A stretch of DNA of 64,000 nucleotides. Origin: Tribonema minus. Its lineage: Eukaryota; Sar; Xanthophyceae; Tribonematales; Tribonemataceae. Positions 33,735-44,345 of this stretch are shown here, piece after piece. How positions within the stretch are numbered: the first letter of the stretch is position 1; every line of letters begins with the position of its first letter. Under the pieces are notes generated by a model. The model made no database searches. It worked only from the letters and a program-made list of their open reading frames with translations, and had not been told where the DNA came from. The DNA lies in the NCBI GenBank assembly GCA_017506865.1, contig JAFCMP010000527.1, positions 186,001-250,000 of the forward strand, given 5' to 3'. A program made the translations under genes and the position numbers.

Positions 33735-35425
33735 ACCCCAAACTGGCCAATTGGTTCCAGCAGCGCGGAGACGCGGTCCCGGGTGTCCGTGCAGAAGGTG
33801 CGGGCGAACAGGCGGCGGATGGTGTCGCCGCACGCGATGGGGCGCGCCTTCTCGCCCACAGCGCTGAGGCGCGCGGCCGCGTGAAGGCGCCAAAAGGGGG
33901 CGGGCAGCGCGGCGGGGGTGGAGTACACCGCGGTACCCAGCCACGCCAGCAGCTCAAGGAGCCAGTCAACCGTGCGCCCCGACGTGTGCGCCGTGTGCCG
34001 GACGCACTGCTGGAGGTGGGAGTTGCGCAGCCCAGAGGGACCGGCGGCCGAGCCAGGGTTGGCGGCGAGGATGGCCTCGCGTAGCCCGTCCGCCGTGAAT
34101 GAAGCGCAGTTGAGTGGTGCCGGCGCCGCCAGCGCCGCCGCCGCCATTAAGCTGCGCGCCCGCGATGCCGCGGCATCCAGCTTCGCAGACGCATCGCCAG
34201 CTGGGTGTTTAGCCTGCAGTTTATGCAAGGTAGCGGAGTCGCGGGGGGCAGATGTGTCAGCACCCTCCGCCAGCAGCCGCGCGGCGCGCCCGACGCCGCC
34301 CGGCTGCCGCGCCGTCGCCGCCGCGCGCTCCCGCACTGCCGCCGCCGCCTCCGTCATAGACCTAGCGCGGCGCGTGCACGCACGGGCGGCGCCGCGGCGG
34401 CAGAAGGCCAGCGCTGTGCGCGTGAGCAGGTCCAGGTCGCCTGCCACGAAGGCCGCAAAACGGTGCGCCCGCGGCAGGGAGCCGTCGGGTACAAGCAGCA
34501 GGCACGGCAGCAGATGCAGCAGCTTGCACCATGCACCGGCTGTGGCGGACGCCTGTGCCGCTGCCTCAACCCCGTGTGCCTGCGCTACCGCCGTCTGCGC
34601 TTCCCGGAGGCCCGCCAGCGTGGCCGTCAAGGCGGCTGTGAAGTCCGAGCGGTGCTCCAGGCGAATGCAGCGGCCGACCACCAGTTGCTGCTGCAGAACA
34701 TAGTCAAAGGAGAGGTCGTCAAGCGCTGCGCGCGCGGGCGAGAGCGGCGCCAGCGTCCAGAGCGGAAGCGCGCTGCGCCATGTTGGCCCTGCCGCAGCCA
34801 CAGCTGCAGCTGCGCGGGCGCCGGGGCCGCGCGCGCCGCCGCTGGCTGTAGAGAGGGGGAGGATGGGGGGCAGAGGCGCGACGTGGGGCCCGTGTGGCCG
34901 CTGCGTTGCGGCCGCCCCCCGGGACTTGTACAGGTGGTCGCGCTGGTGCAATTTCGTGCGCACGCACCCTGGCTCGCCGCACGAGGCGCATGCGCAGAGT
35001 AGCAGCTCGGGTTCCACGGCGTAGTAGGTGTCCGCGCCGGCGCGGTGGAGAGTCAAACACTCATCGTCGACCGCCTGCATACGCGCGAGAAAGTCGGCAG
35101 GCACATTCGGATGCTCGCGGCACTGGTGATCCGCCAGCGTCGTGGCGATGCGGCGCGCCAGCGCCAGCGACGCCGACGTCTGCGCCGTGAGCGTGTGCGC
35201 CTCCCCGTTCCGGCAGAGGCGCGGTTTGGGCACTGGCACCCGAAAGAGGCAGCCAGTGTCATATAAAGGGCAGCGCGGATAGATGGCAGCCGTTGCAGGC
35301 TGAGCGGGCGCCTGCACTGCCTCAGGCTGCGCAGGGTCTATGCCCGCCGCGGCAGCCGCTGCTGCAGCAGCAGCTGCCGCAATGGCCGCCGGTGCGGCTC
35401 CCCCTGAAGTAGAGTCAGACATCAT
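33735..35425 (-). pseudogene. Element 1 ORF2, 5' part: N-terminal fingers and start of RT
   Basis: The frame opens at ATG 35425, 33 bp after the ORF1 stop. It begins with a poly-Ala tract and has a Cys/His-rich region (LLLCACASCGEPGCVRTKLH then QRDH). It continues through an Arg/Ala-rich region into RT motifs before the palm: GPSGLRNSHLQQ, then VGEKARPIACGDTIRRLFAR, and SALLEPIGQFGV. There it is cut by the 5' LTR. The matching 3' part resumes at 31043 on the other side of the insert. Confidence 0.75.
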
Positions 35426-35458
35426 TACGGTGGATGAGGGGAGCGCCGCACCGGCGGC

Positions 35459-38131
35459 TTACAGGCCCGAGGCGCCGCCGCCTCCCTCCGGTGCCGGCGG
35501 CTGGGCCGTCGAGGTGGAGAGGAAGCGGTCGGCGGCGGACTGACCTTGGGGCAGCCCGCGCGCGGGGCGTGCAGCGGGGGGTTCCGCCGCCGAGCCCGGC
35601 GTGCGCTCAGCAGCCGTGCGCTTGCGGCTGGCGCGGGGTGTGCCACTGTCGGACATAAGCGCGCTGCTGTCACTGGCAGGCATGGGGGGCTGCCTACTGC
35701 GCGAGGGGGAGGCGCTGCAGTCGCTGCCGTGCCGAGCCGCTGGCGACGATGCGCGCCGACACCGCGAGCGCCCGCGTGAGCAAGAGCGCGGCGGCTGCCG
35801 CGGCGCCGCCGCTGCCTCCAGTGCCACCGCGGGGTCCGCTGCCGCGCTTGCGGCCGCTGCCGCTGCCGCGCTGGCAGCACCTACAGCAGGCGGCGGCGCG
35901 CCCGCCGCCGCCGCGCCTGCCGCCGCCGCGCCCGCCGCTGTTGCCCCGTCCGCCGCCACCGCCGCCGCAGCGCCAGCCGCTGCAGAGCTAGCCTCAAGGT
36001 CTCCCGTCACGGGCGTGGTGGCCACCGCGCCGGCGGCGTCCGCCGCCGGCACCGCCACGCTCGCAGCGCGCGCCGCTTCCGCTGTCAGCTGCGCCTCGAG
36101 TCGAGCGGTCGCCGCAGCGTTGCGCACCTGCTCTCCTTCGCGCAGGCTCCGTTGCTGCGCCGCCAGCCGCTCCGCACGAACTTGCTCTGCCAGAGACCGG
36201 TCGCGATCGGCCTCAGCAGCCCGCTTTCCCGCCTCGGAGGCTGCCAGCAGCTTTGTCAGTGCATTGACCTGCTGCTGCAGCCCCTTCCGCGCGGTCCTCC
36301 CCTCCAGGATGGCCCCCTGCAGCTGCTGAATGCGCTGCTCCTGGCCCAGCTGCGCAGGGTCCGCGTCGGCCGCCGGCGGCGGCGGCGAGGCGCCCGGCGA
36401 CGCGCTCGCCAGCGCGGGCGTCGAGGCGGCGGCAGCGTCCGTCGCGGCGGCGCCGGTCGCCGCCGGCGCTGGGGGGTGCGAGGCGGCGGCGCCGGTGGGC
36501 GCACGCTGCGTCGCGGCGGCTGCCGCCGCGGCGGCTGCAGCCGTGGCTACCGCAGGGGCACCGGCGGCTGTGCCAGTGGCGGCGGCTGGCGTGGTGCAGG
36601 CCGCGGGGAGCGTGGTGTGCGCGCAGCGCGTTGCCCGGCACTGCTGACCCGGGCGCGTGAAGTGCCGTCGCAGGCAGGACGGGCACGCTGTCAGATTGTC
36701 AGGGCCCAGCAGCCGCAGCGCTACTTCCGTGCCGTCCACCGCGCATAGGACCGAGTGCGCGAGTCGCCGCGCAATGCCGCGGACCACTGTTAGCTCCCAA
36801 ACACCCGCGGCGCCTGGCGATGCCGCCGACGCCGGCGCCGCGGATGAGGCCGCGCCGTTAATGCCTACGCTGCAGGTCTTCAGAGCGCTGGCCAGCAGCA
36901 GAAAGGCGGCGGAAGTGCCGCCGCCGCCCGCCCGCAAGCGCACCGGCGCGATGGGCATGCCAGGAGCTGCGAGTGCGGGCGCAAGCAGCATTGCAAGCTG
37001 CGCTGCAGACCACGCCGCCGGCGCGCCGCGCACGGTGACCGTGACCGGGGCGCTCATGTCACCAGCGCGGGTGATGCGCAGGCGGAAGCCGCTGAAGCTG
37101 AAGTCAGCGGAGTCGCCGACCGTTCCGAGCGCCGCGTCAACGAGCGCGGCCGGCGCCCGCAAGCATAGCGTGCGGAAGTCATCACGAGGCGACAGAGGCC
37201 CCAGCGTCTCTGCACCCTTGAATAGGGACGCAAGTGAGGCAGCGTCTCCAGCGCCGGCCCTCGCCGCGTCGTGCATGTGCGTGAGCGCCGCCGCTAGCAG
37301 CTGCTGGCGCCCCCGCGTGAGTCGGGCGCGGCGCTGTGCAGCCGCCGCAGGGGTGCTGCGCTCGCGCTCGTGAGGCTGACGGGCCGGCGCGAGCTCCGCT
37401 AACAGTGCGCGGACGCTGGCCGGCAAGGCAGCCAAGTGCTCCTGGGTGTAGCAGGTGACTGGATCCACCGTAAACGAGACTAGGTCTGTGCCGGCTGCCG
37501 CCGCCGGCGGCACAAATGGCTGTCCCTCCGCTGTCGGACGGCCCTGCACGCGCGCCGCCATCGCCATGAGGCGGCCCGCAGCGGCTCCACCCTGGCGCCC
37601 CACCGCCGCGACAGCGGGGGGCACGAAGAAGTACTGCTCCTGTTCCGCAGCGTGGAACATCTCGCTCGCCTGTTGGTCTAGCTGCCCTGGAGTGAGGGCG
37701 GATGGGGCTGGGGTTGGCGTGTAGCTGCCTCGGGGAGTGAAGTAGGCTCCATCGTGGCCGTGCAGCAGCCGTGCCTCCTCTCGAGCAGGTTGCTCTTCGC
37801 TGTAAGCGACGGGGGTGTTGTCGCAGTTTTGGCGGCTTTGGCCGCCCACGAGGCAGCAGCAGCAGGAGGAGGGGCCGCGCGACCATTTGGGCCAGCTGGC
37901 GTGTCGCCAGTCGCCGCTGGCAGCACCACCTCCATCGCTTCGGATGGCATGAAACGACTTGAAGTTGAAATGGGGCGGGCCCTGCCCCGCCCCTGGGACA
38001 CGGTGGCGGCTGCCCCTCGTGGAGGGTGCCGAGCGTTGGCTGAACAGCAGGCACACAGGGTGGGAGTCACCAACGTGGCGCCAGCAAAATCCACCCCTGC
38101 ACCACGGTTTTTTGTTGAAGTTGATATCCAA
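35459..38131 (-). CDS. Element 1 ORF1: gag-like protein with zinc finger and coiled coil
   Basis: About 890 open codons. The nominal first codon is TTG and the first in-frame ATG is near 37660 (EMFHAAEQEQYFFVPP), so the true start is uncertain. Visible parts are a conserved VNP-type N-terminal block shared with the truncated copy at 43.5-44.3 kb, a Cys cluster CPSCLRRHFTRPGQQC, a predicted coiled coil (QEQRIQQLQGAILEGRTARK onward, rich in Glu, Gln, Leu and Arg), and a poly-Ala then Arg/Ser-rich tail. This resembles ORF1 of two-ORF non-LTR elements, an RNA-binding and oligomerising chaperone; the role is inferred. GC content is far above that of the host genes. Confidence 0.6.
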   Translation of the reverse strand: MDINFNKKPWCRGGFCWRHVGDSHPVCLLFSQRSAPSTRGSRHRVPGAGQGPPHFNFKSFHAIRSDGGGAASGDWRHASWPKWSRGPSSCCCCLVGGQSRQNCDNTPVAYSEEQPAREEARLLHGHDGAYFTPRGSYTPTPAPSALTPGQLDQQASEMFHAAEQEQYFFVPPAVAAVGRQGGAAAGRLMAMAARVQGRPTAEGQPFVPPAAAAGTDLVSFTVDPVTCYTQEHLAALPASVRALLAELAPARQPHERERSTPAAAAQRRARLTRGRQQLLAAALTHMHDAARAGAGDAASLASLFKGAETLGPLSPRDDFRTLCLRAPAALVDAALGTVGDSADFSFSGFRLRITRAGDMSAPVTVTVRGAPAAWSAAQLAMLLAPALAAPGMPIAPVRLRAGGGGTSAAFLLLASALKTCSVGINGAASSAAPASAASPGAAGVWELTVVRGIARRLAHSVLCAVDGTEVALRLLGPDNLTACPSCLRRHFTRPGQQCRATRCAHTTLPAACTTPAAATGTAAGAPAVATAAAAAAAAAATQRAPTGAAASHPPAPAATGAAATDAAAASTPALASASPGASPPPPAADADPAQLGQEQRIQQLQGAILEGRTARKGLQQQVNALTKLLAASEAGKRAAEADRDRSLAEQVRAERLAAQQRSLREGEQVRNAAATARLEAQLTAEAARAASVAVPAADAAGAVATTPVTGDLEASSAAAGAAAAVAADGATAAGAAAAGAAAAGAPPPAVGAASAAAAAAASAAADPAVALEAAAAPRQPPRSCSRGRSRCRRASSPAARHGSDCSASPSRSRQPPMPASDSSALMSDSGTPRASRKRTAAERTPGSAAEPPAARPARGLPQGQSAADRFLSTSTAQPPAPEGGGGASGL

Positions 38132-38460
38132 AAGTTGGTGCGAGACACACCACGTGCGGGTCGTGCAGCTTGATACTCTTTCCGCTTGCAGAGGCCAGCT
38201 TGATATCGTGACTGGAATGCTCGCCAGCTGCCGTCCTTGTGAGGCTAGCCTGAACTTGAAGGTATCCTCACTGGTTTGACGAGATCCCGAGGCGCTAAAA
38301 GTTGCCGATCACAAATGATCAGGTATGCCCATCTTCATGCGTAGTTCTAGTTGATCCAATCTGGTGTTTGAGTCGTTCGCCTATGCTTCGCATCTACGAA
38401 CCTGATCCGTGTTGTGGACATGCGTGAGAGTTATGATCACAACCTGCAAGTTCTTAAAAG
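38132..38460. other. Spacer between two head-to-head retroelements
   Basis: About 330 bp that must hold the 5' ends of element 1 (minus) and element 2 (plus). No terminal repeats or target duplications were recognised. Confidence 0.4.
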
Positions 38461-41400
38461 GTGCTCAGCAAAAAGAATTCGAATTCGGGGCAGAGGCAAT
38501 GCGCGCTGACCTCGCCATGCCACACGTGTCGACGGAATGGAAGCGCCCCCACGCGCGCACGCCCGGCAGTACCCCCGGGCCAGTCCGAGGGCGGGGGTGC
38601 GGGTAGCGACGGCGCGGCCGCGGCGGCGGGGGCTGCCGCAGCGACACCTCCAAAGCCACCGGCGGTGCCGGCTAGTGGCGCTGCCAACTCAAAGTCCAGC
38701 AAGAAACGCCCGGCGGCCACGGCAACCGGCGCGCAACGCCGGCGCCGAACGGCAGCTGCTGCGGCACCGCCTGGCAGCGCCGGCAGCCGCACTCAGTCTA
38801 ACAGCCTAAGGCTGCAGGACAGCAGCCCCCCCCACGGGACGGCCGTGGGATGGGCGGACATGGACTTGGACCCGCCGGACGATGCCGCGTCACCGCCCCC
38901 CCCGACCACCACCACCAGTGGCAGGCCCTCAAAGCCCCAGTCACGAGCATCCCTGGCTTGGGACCTCTCGACGCCCTCGGTCGTCCACGCACTTGACCAG
39001 ACCAATGAGGCGGATCTACTGCTGCTACGGTTCACCACGACTGCCAACCCCTTCCGCACTCAGCTGCAGTGCACCCAGTGGGCACGGCTAGTGGAGCACG
39101 CCACACGACTACTGGCGGACGCCACAGACAGTGCACGTGAGGCGGCACGGGTGCGCCTCCACCATGGTGCCGGGGCGTTTGCTCATCAGGTTTCTCAGAC
39201 TCTAGTGCAGCGCGGCTACAGGCTGCTGCACCTGCTAGCAGCAATGGCCTTTGGTAGGCAACCGGAGGGAACCGGTATGCCGCCTGCGGCCCGGCTGGCA
39301 GCGTTGCTGTCTGGCGACTTTGCGGAGCTACTGAGAAAGACGCTGTCAGCAGCAGCGGCGCTGCGGGCCCCCACACCAAACAACGCAGCTACGGCGTCGG
39401 CACAAACGAACTTCGATGCCGACTGGACGGAGGCTGACTCCAGGCATGCGCTGCCCTCTCAGGCAAGCGACGGGGGGTAGGCCTGGCTGCCGCACGACTA
39501 GAGGCGCGTGAAGCATGCGCCCCAGCAGACGAGGTCACCGCACAGGTGCTGGCAGCAAAGCACCCTGAAACTGGCACCCGGCCCGGGGTAGTCGATACGC
39601 CAATGGAGCAAGTGCGCGGCCTGGTACGCGACGCCCGGCGGCACTGCTTGCACGGCGCAGGGGTGGCAACGACCGCCGGGCCCGCTGGCAGCGGCAGTCC
39701 CGTCTTCGAATCGGGTCAGGCGCATGATCGCAGCGATAGGCCTGAGGATGCTGCCAGCGCAGCCGGACGGCGCCTCGAGGTGGAGGCGACAGACATACTG
39801 TCGACCTTGTCCGCAGCAGGGGCGGGGAAGGCAGGAGGGCTGGACGGCCTACGCTATGAACACCTCTTGATGGCCGCTGGGCCTGGTGCACCAGTGAAAG
39901 CAGCCACCCGCCCCGTGGGCAGTGCCTCGCCAGGACTAGCTGGTGATTCAGAATCGGATGTGATGGAACCGGCATTCGCCCATCACCTGGCCAAGGTGTT
40001 CACGACGCTGCTTGTTGAGCCCGAACTGCTGCCGGAGCAATCGCAACGGCTTCTCCGCGCCGCGGCCCTCTCAGGCATAGGACAGAAGCGGCGTCCGATC
40101 GCCTGCTCCAGTGTCTGGCGCAGACTCCTCGGGTCCACAGCGGCACGGGGTGTCAAGGGCAAAATATCGGGGCTGCTGGCCTCCATGTCGCAGTTTGGCG
40201 TAGGATACCGGTCTGGCGTCGAGCATGTGGCAGCGCGCGCGCGCGTGTGGCACGAGCTGTATGGCACCACAATCCAGCTGGACTGTGAGAACGCATTTAA
40301 CAGTGTGGATCGCGCCGCCATTGTGCGGGGACTTATGCTCTTCTGTCCGGAGCTGCTCCCGCACTTTGAGTCCGTATACTGTGGTGACACTGCCCCAGAG
40401 ATGCGAGTGGAGGTGAACGGTGAAGCTCGCATTATCTGCTCCCACCTAGGGTGCCAGCAAGGGGACCCTCTAGGGCCGCTGTACTTTGCAGTGGCAGCGG
40501 CATTCCTACTCTTCTACCCTGATGGAGTGAATGCGACGCCCGGCAGTATGCCGGCCTACGGCCACAGCACAGCGGAACCGCCAGCCCCGCACTGCGCTTT
40601 CCTGGATGACCTCAACGTGCTGCAAGCTGCCTACTTCGACGATGCAGCGGCCGCTGGGGTGGCAGAGGTGATCCGTCGGCTTGCGGCAGGGGGCCTACGC
40701 GTTCGACCAGACAAGTCGCTGGCCATTGCCATGCGCGGCACAGTGTTTGATGAAGCGGCCAGAGCACGCCTGCGCGCCCTTGACATACCGTTTGTGGACG
40801 CCACCATGCCAGAATCCAGTCAGGGCTTTACGTCGGTCGGGGTACCGGTAGGGCACCCAGCCTATGTGCATGCTGCCATGAGCAAGCATCTTGTTGACGC
40901 AGGGACATGGCGATTGTCGTGGCAGCTAGCTGGGATGGCGCGGCATCACCTACAGGCAGCACAGTTCATTCTGCGCAGGTCACTGACGAAGCGGATGGGC
41001 TTCTTAGCTCGGGTCGTTGACACGGCTTTGAGTGAGACATGGCTGCACGCATTTGACGGGTTCTGTGCATGGACGCTTGAACGCATGCTGCACCTGCACG
41101 GCTGCGCTACCGCGGCAGTCATGAAGTCACACCTGCTGGCCGCCTGCACTGCTGGTGACAATGAGGTAGCCAGCAGTGGCAGCGTGCTGGTATTGCCGCG
41201 CTTGGGCCCGCCAGAACTCACGGACATCGCAGTGCCACTGCGGGCGTCACGGTTGCCGGAGCGACGAGGCGGTCTGGGCATGCCGCTTTTGGGGCTACTG
41301 GCACCAGCCGCATACACGGCCCAGGCATGCACAACACTGCGGCCTGCAATAATTCATGCCACTGTGGCAGCAGGGGCCCTGAGGCTCGGCACTGACGAAC

Positions 41401-42911
41401 ACGGCGCAGTCACCTGGTTCGCGCAGCACTCATGCGCAATACGCGAGGACCAGGGACTGCCGCCAATCATCGAGGCCGTGCGACGCTCTACGCGAGCGCT
41501 GACAGCTGATGGCGGCGAAAAATCACGCACAGCTGTGGCCGAGCAGCTCCCAGCATCGTTGCTACGGTGGGCAGCGGATACAACGGCCGCAGCGTCGACG
41601 CTCCCCACTGCGGTGCAAGCGATCTACGCCGCAACTGCCGTCACGGAGACGGGGACCACTGAGCCAGCCCCACACACCCACGGCATTGTGCCTGGCGCCG
41701 AGGCGGCCGCTGCGGCGGCGACCGTACCTGGCCCTCAAGCCGCTGCCGCGGCTGCCTCTTCCACGCCCGCTAAAACACAAACTAGCGCGGAAGAAAGCAG
41801 CTGCAGCGGCGGGCAGGAGGACGACGACGACGACTGGGAGGCCTATGCTGACGAGATCTGCAGAAAGGTAGTGCCCCGCCGCCGGCGCGGTCACTTCACG
41901 CACGGACTACAAGCCCGCCTTTCAAATGTTCTTCGACGTCAATACGAGGACTGCCTGGTGGAGGACCTAGAGGCTGCCTCGGCTGGTGCCGTGGGCAAGC
42001 CGACGCAGGCTACACTTATTGGTGACTTGCGTGACACCAGCCGCCGCCGCCAACAGGCTAGCGCGCGGGTCCTGGCGCAGCTGCGCAGCCAGCGTGCGTC
42101 CGGGGCAATGGCGTGGATGAGCGTGCCACCCGCTGCCAATGACCGCCCGGGTGCGGCGCCCATGTCCAGTATGGCAGCAGCCACGATGATTATGGTTGCG
42201 ATCTTTATAGACGGGTGGGGCATACAGGGCGAGGTGTGCCCATGGCGGTGCAGTGACGTGAGCCCCACCTCCACGCATGCGATCAGCTGCCCCAGCCAGC
42301 ACATACGGGGGCACAACGCGACACACACTGCCCAAAAGCGGTGCCTACAGCGCATCTTGAGACAGCACCATGTCTCTATTGTCCGCAATGAGGACGCTAG
42401 CGTCTTCAAGGTACCGGGGTATCGGGCGGACACAGTCATTGACCCAGGGTGTCTGCACTTTAGCAGTGCATACCGTAACAAGGGAATAGTGCTAGACACA
42501 AGTGTGCGCGCGCCCACAGCGAGCTCGTACCTGACAGGCAAAACAAATGCCTCGAACACGGACGGCTATGCTGCTGGGGTGGGGGAGGACGCGAAGGTCA
42601 AGCACCACACCGGCACCTTGACGTCATCTTGGGCTTTTGTGCCATTCGTGCAGGAGTCGTACGGACGGCTGGGCAAGCAGACAAGCCTTTTTGTTAAGGA
42701 GTTGCCAATGCACTCAGCACTGTGCTCAGGGGGGGGGAAGGCAGATGTGTTACGCAAGGCCGGGTTAGCTAAGCGTCAGATCCACATTGAGCTGAGCATA
42801 TCGCTGGCGCGGGAGTTGGCGGAGCGCGTCATGGCATACACACGTGGAGCGCGAATGCTGGGCTGTGTTGCGGCGCCGGTATCCAAACTCCTAGGGCACA
42901 GCGCAGACTAG
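38461..42911 (+). mobile_element. Non-LTR retrotransposon with RLE-like nuclease (element 2), frameshifted
   Basis: One long coding stretch of about 1,480 codons, broken by a single frame change at a G6 run (39472-39477). Codons run from 38461 to a TAG at 39478-39480; the other frame is open from before 39450 (ALSGKRRGVGLAAARLEARE) to the TAG at 42911. The first part has a short Cys motif (CALTSPCHTCRR) and Pro/Ala-rich linkers. RT motifs are RPIACSSVWRRLL, SQFGVG, motif A (TIQLDCENAFNSV), motif B (GCQQGDPLGPLYFAVA) and motif C (AFLDDLNVL). The C-terminus has a Cys/His block (CPWRCSDVSPTSTHAISC), then YRADTVID and GIVLDTSV, a PD-(D/E)XK-like pattern. No in-frame ATG precedes the N-terminal part, so the 5' end may be truncated. 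Confidence 0.75.
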
Positions 42912-43497
42912 GCTGCTGCGTTGACGCAAGCTTTTCGATTGCATAGGCAACCCGGCCTCCCTTGGGCCTTTATAAATACAAGTCCATACGTCCTTGACTC
43001 GCTTCAATTTTCAGAAGAGAGAGCCTGCTTTATTGTCTGCCGCCTTGCTTTACAAACCAAGCTGTTGCAGTGGGGTGGCATGATGAAAATTGCCTGCGGC
43101 AATGCAACGATATTATACTTGTTGTACCATGGGTGTGCACTCAATTGCAGCTTTTGTTGGCCAAATTGAATAGGACTCATAACTTCGAGTTGAAGGATCC
43201 TAGGGTTAGGATCCCCAGCTGAGGCTCTAGCGGTAACAAAATACTGTGGTTGCCAACGAACATTTATTTTGAAAGCCCCAGCAGATGCATGCATGGCTCA
43301 ATTCAGCTTACCTAAATTACTTGCAAGTAAAAATATTACTGCCACTTGCAGACTGAGTGCAGTATGTATACTCTTTATTAATTCTTGCTCAGGGCGCGAA
43401 AAAGCCCAGATGTCATTGAATGGCATCTAACTTGATGCTTCAAGTTGCTGATGTATTACATTCTGAAAGGTTGTGAATGCATGCATGCATGTGAATG
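42912..43497. other. Spacer with conserved AT-rich motif
   Basis: Follows the stop of element 2 and probably includes its 3' UTR. It contains an 8-bp inverted repeat (GGATCCTA/TAGGATCC near 43195-43214) and one copy of the dispersed CAGGGCGCGAAAAAGCCC motif. No gene seen. Confidence 0.45.
43388..43412 (+). repeat. Dispersed 25-bp motif, copy 1
   Basis: Contains CAGGGCGCGAAAAAGCCC followed by AGATG, preceded by a TATACTCTTTATTAATTC-like AT-rich block. It matches copies at 54991 and (reverse strand) 62335. GGGC...GCCC can form a short hairpin. Confidence 0.7.
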
Positions 43498-44345
43498 TCA
43501 ACAAACTCGCGGCGCTGGGCGGCTGCTGCTGGGTCGCTGTGCTCGCGCTTCAAGTTGTGAGGCTGACGGGTCGGCGCAATCTCCGCTAACAGTGCGAACG
43601 CTGGCTGGCAAGGCAATCATTGACAAGTGCTCCTGGCTGCAGCAGGTGACGGGGTCATATGTGAAGGACATGTAGTCTGTGCCAGCTGCCGCCGCCGGCG
43701 GCACACACGGCTGTCCCTGCACTGTCGGGCGGCCCTCAGGCTGCAACCACAGTGCCGCTACCATGAACTGGCCTGTAATGGCTCCACTCCTGCGCCCCGT
43801 CGACGCCACAGTGGGAGGCACAAAGAAGTACTGCTCCTGTTCAGCAGCGTGAAACATCACACAGGCCTGCTGCTCCAGCTGCTCTGCGCAGTGCTCCGGC
43901 ATGAAGGCGGGCAAGGCTGGAGCTGACGTGTAGCTGCCTGAGGCTCTATGAGTGAAGAAGGCCCCACCGAGGCCGTGCAGCAGCCGTGCCTCCTCCCGAA
44001 GCAGGGTACTGTTCCGAGTCGCTGTAGTCTGGGATGAGGCTGTTGACGCAGTTTTACTGGCTTCGCCGCCAAATTCAACAAGTTGAACGAGCAGCAGCAG
44101 CAGGAGGGGTGGTCACGCGATCAGCTGGCTTGTTCAAGTCGCCGGTGGCCGCTGGCGACACCACCTTTCATTGGTTGAGATCTGAGATGGCATGATATCG
44201 ATGTGAAGTTTGAAAGTAGGGCAGGCCCTGTCCGCCGCGGAAGCACTGTGGCGGCTGCCCCTCACGGAGGGTGCCGAGCGCTGGCTGAACAGCAGGCACG
44301 CAGGGTGGGGCTCACCAATGTGGTGTCAGCAAAATTCCCTGCACA
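43498..44345 (-). pseudogene. Truncated, decayed copy of element 1 ORF1 5' region
   Basis: On the minus strand the peptide MFHAAEQEQYFFVPP and the block PCVPPAAAAGTDYMSFTYDP closely match ORF1 of element 1 (about 37.4-37.7 kb). The sequence at 44262-44345 matches the element's extreme 5' end (GGGTGCCGAGCG then TGGCTGAACAGCAGGCAC). Frame changes between 43.9 and 44.1 kb show that it is non-functional. It ends abruptly near 43.5 kb within ORF1; the start of the element is kept, so this is an internal deletion or rearranged fragment rather than a usual 5' truncation. Confidence 0.75.

Larger units (their letters stand above)
28560..38131 (-). mobile_element. Non-LTR retrotransposon with restriction-like endonuclease (element 1), interrupted
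   Basis: A GC-rich two-ORF element reading right to left: ORF1 at 38131-35459, then ORF2 at 35425-28560. ORF2 carries reverse transcriptase, then a zinc finger and a PD-(D/E)XK-like domain. It is split by a 2,686-bp LTR element at 31049-33734. Removing that insert and one copy of the 5-bp target duplication joins the RT frame exactly (QFGV then GARGG). Two further defects, an in-frame TAA at 30600-30602 and a frame change near 29.87 kb, show that it is dead. RLE-type elements (R2, R4, NeSL and CRE groups) copy RNA into DNA at a nick made by their own nuclease. No poly(A) tail or target duplication was found for this element. Confidence 0.75.

Noticed and set aside
34205-35002. Plus-strand ORF of 265 codons within element 1 ORF2
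   Set aside because: Antisense of the RT-encoding frame, with no motif of its own.
35459-38131. Long plus-strand open frames opposite element 1 ORF1 (for example 35601-36329 and 36657-37373)
   Set aside because: They are Ala/Arg-rich mirror frames produced by the extreme GC content. The minus strand carries the zinc finger and coiled coil and continues into the RT ORF.
39535-40445. Minus-strand ORFs opposite element 2 RT
   Set aside because: Antisense shadows; RT motifs A, B and C lie on the plus strand.
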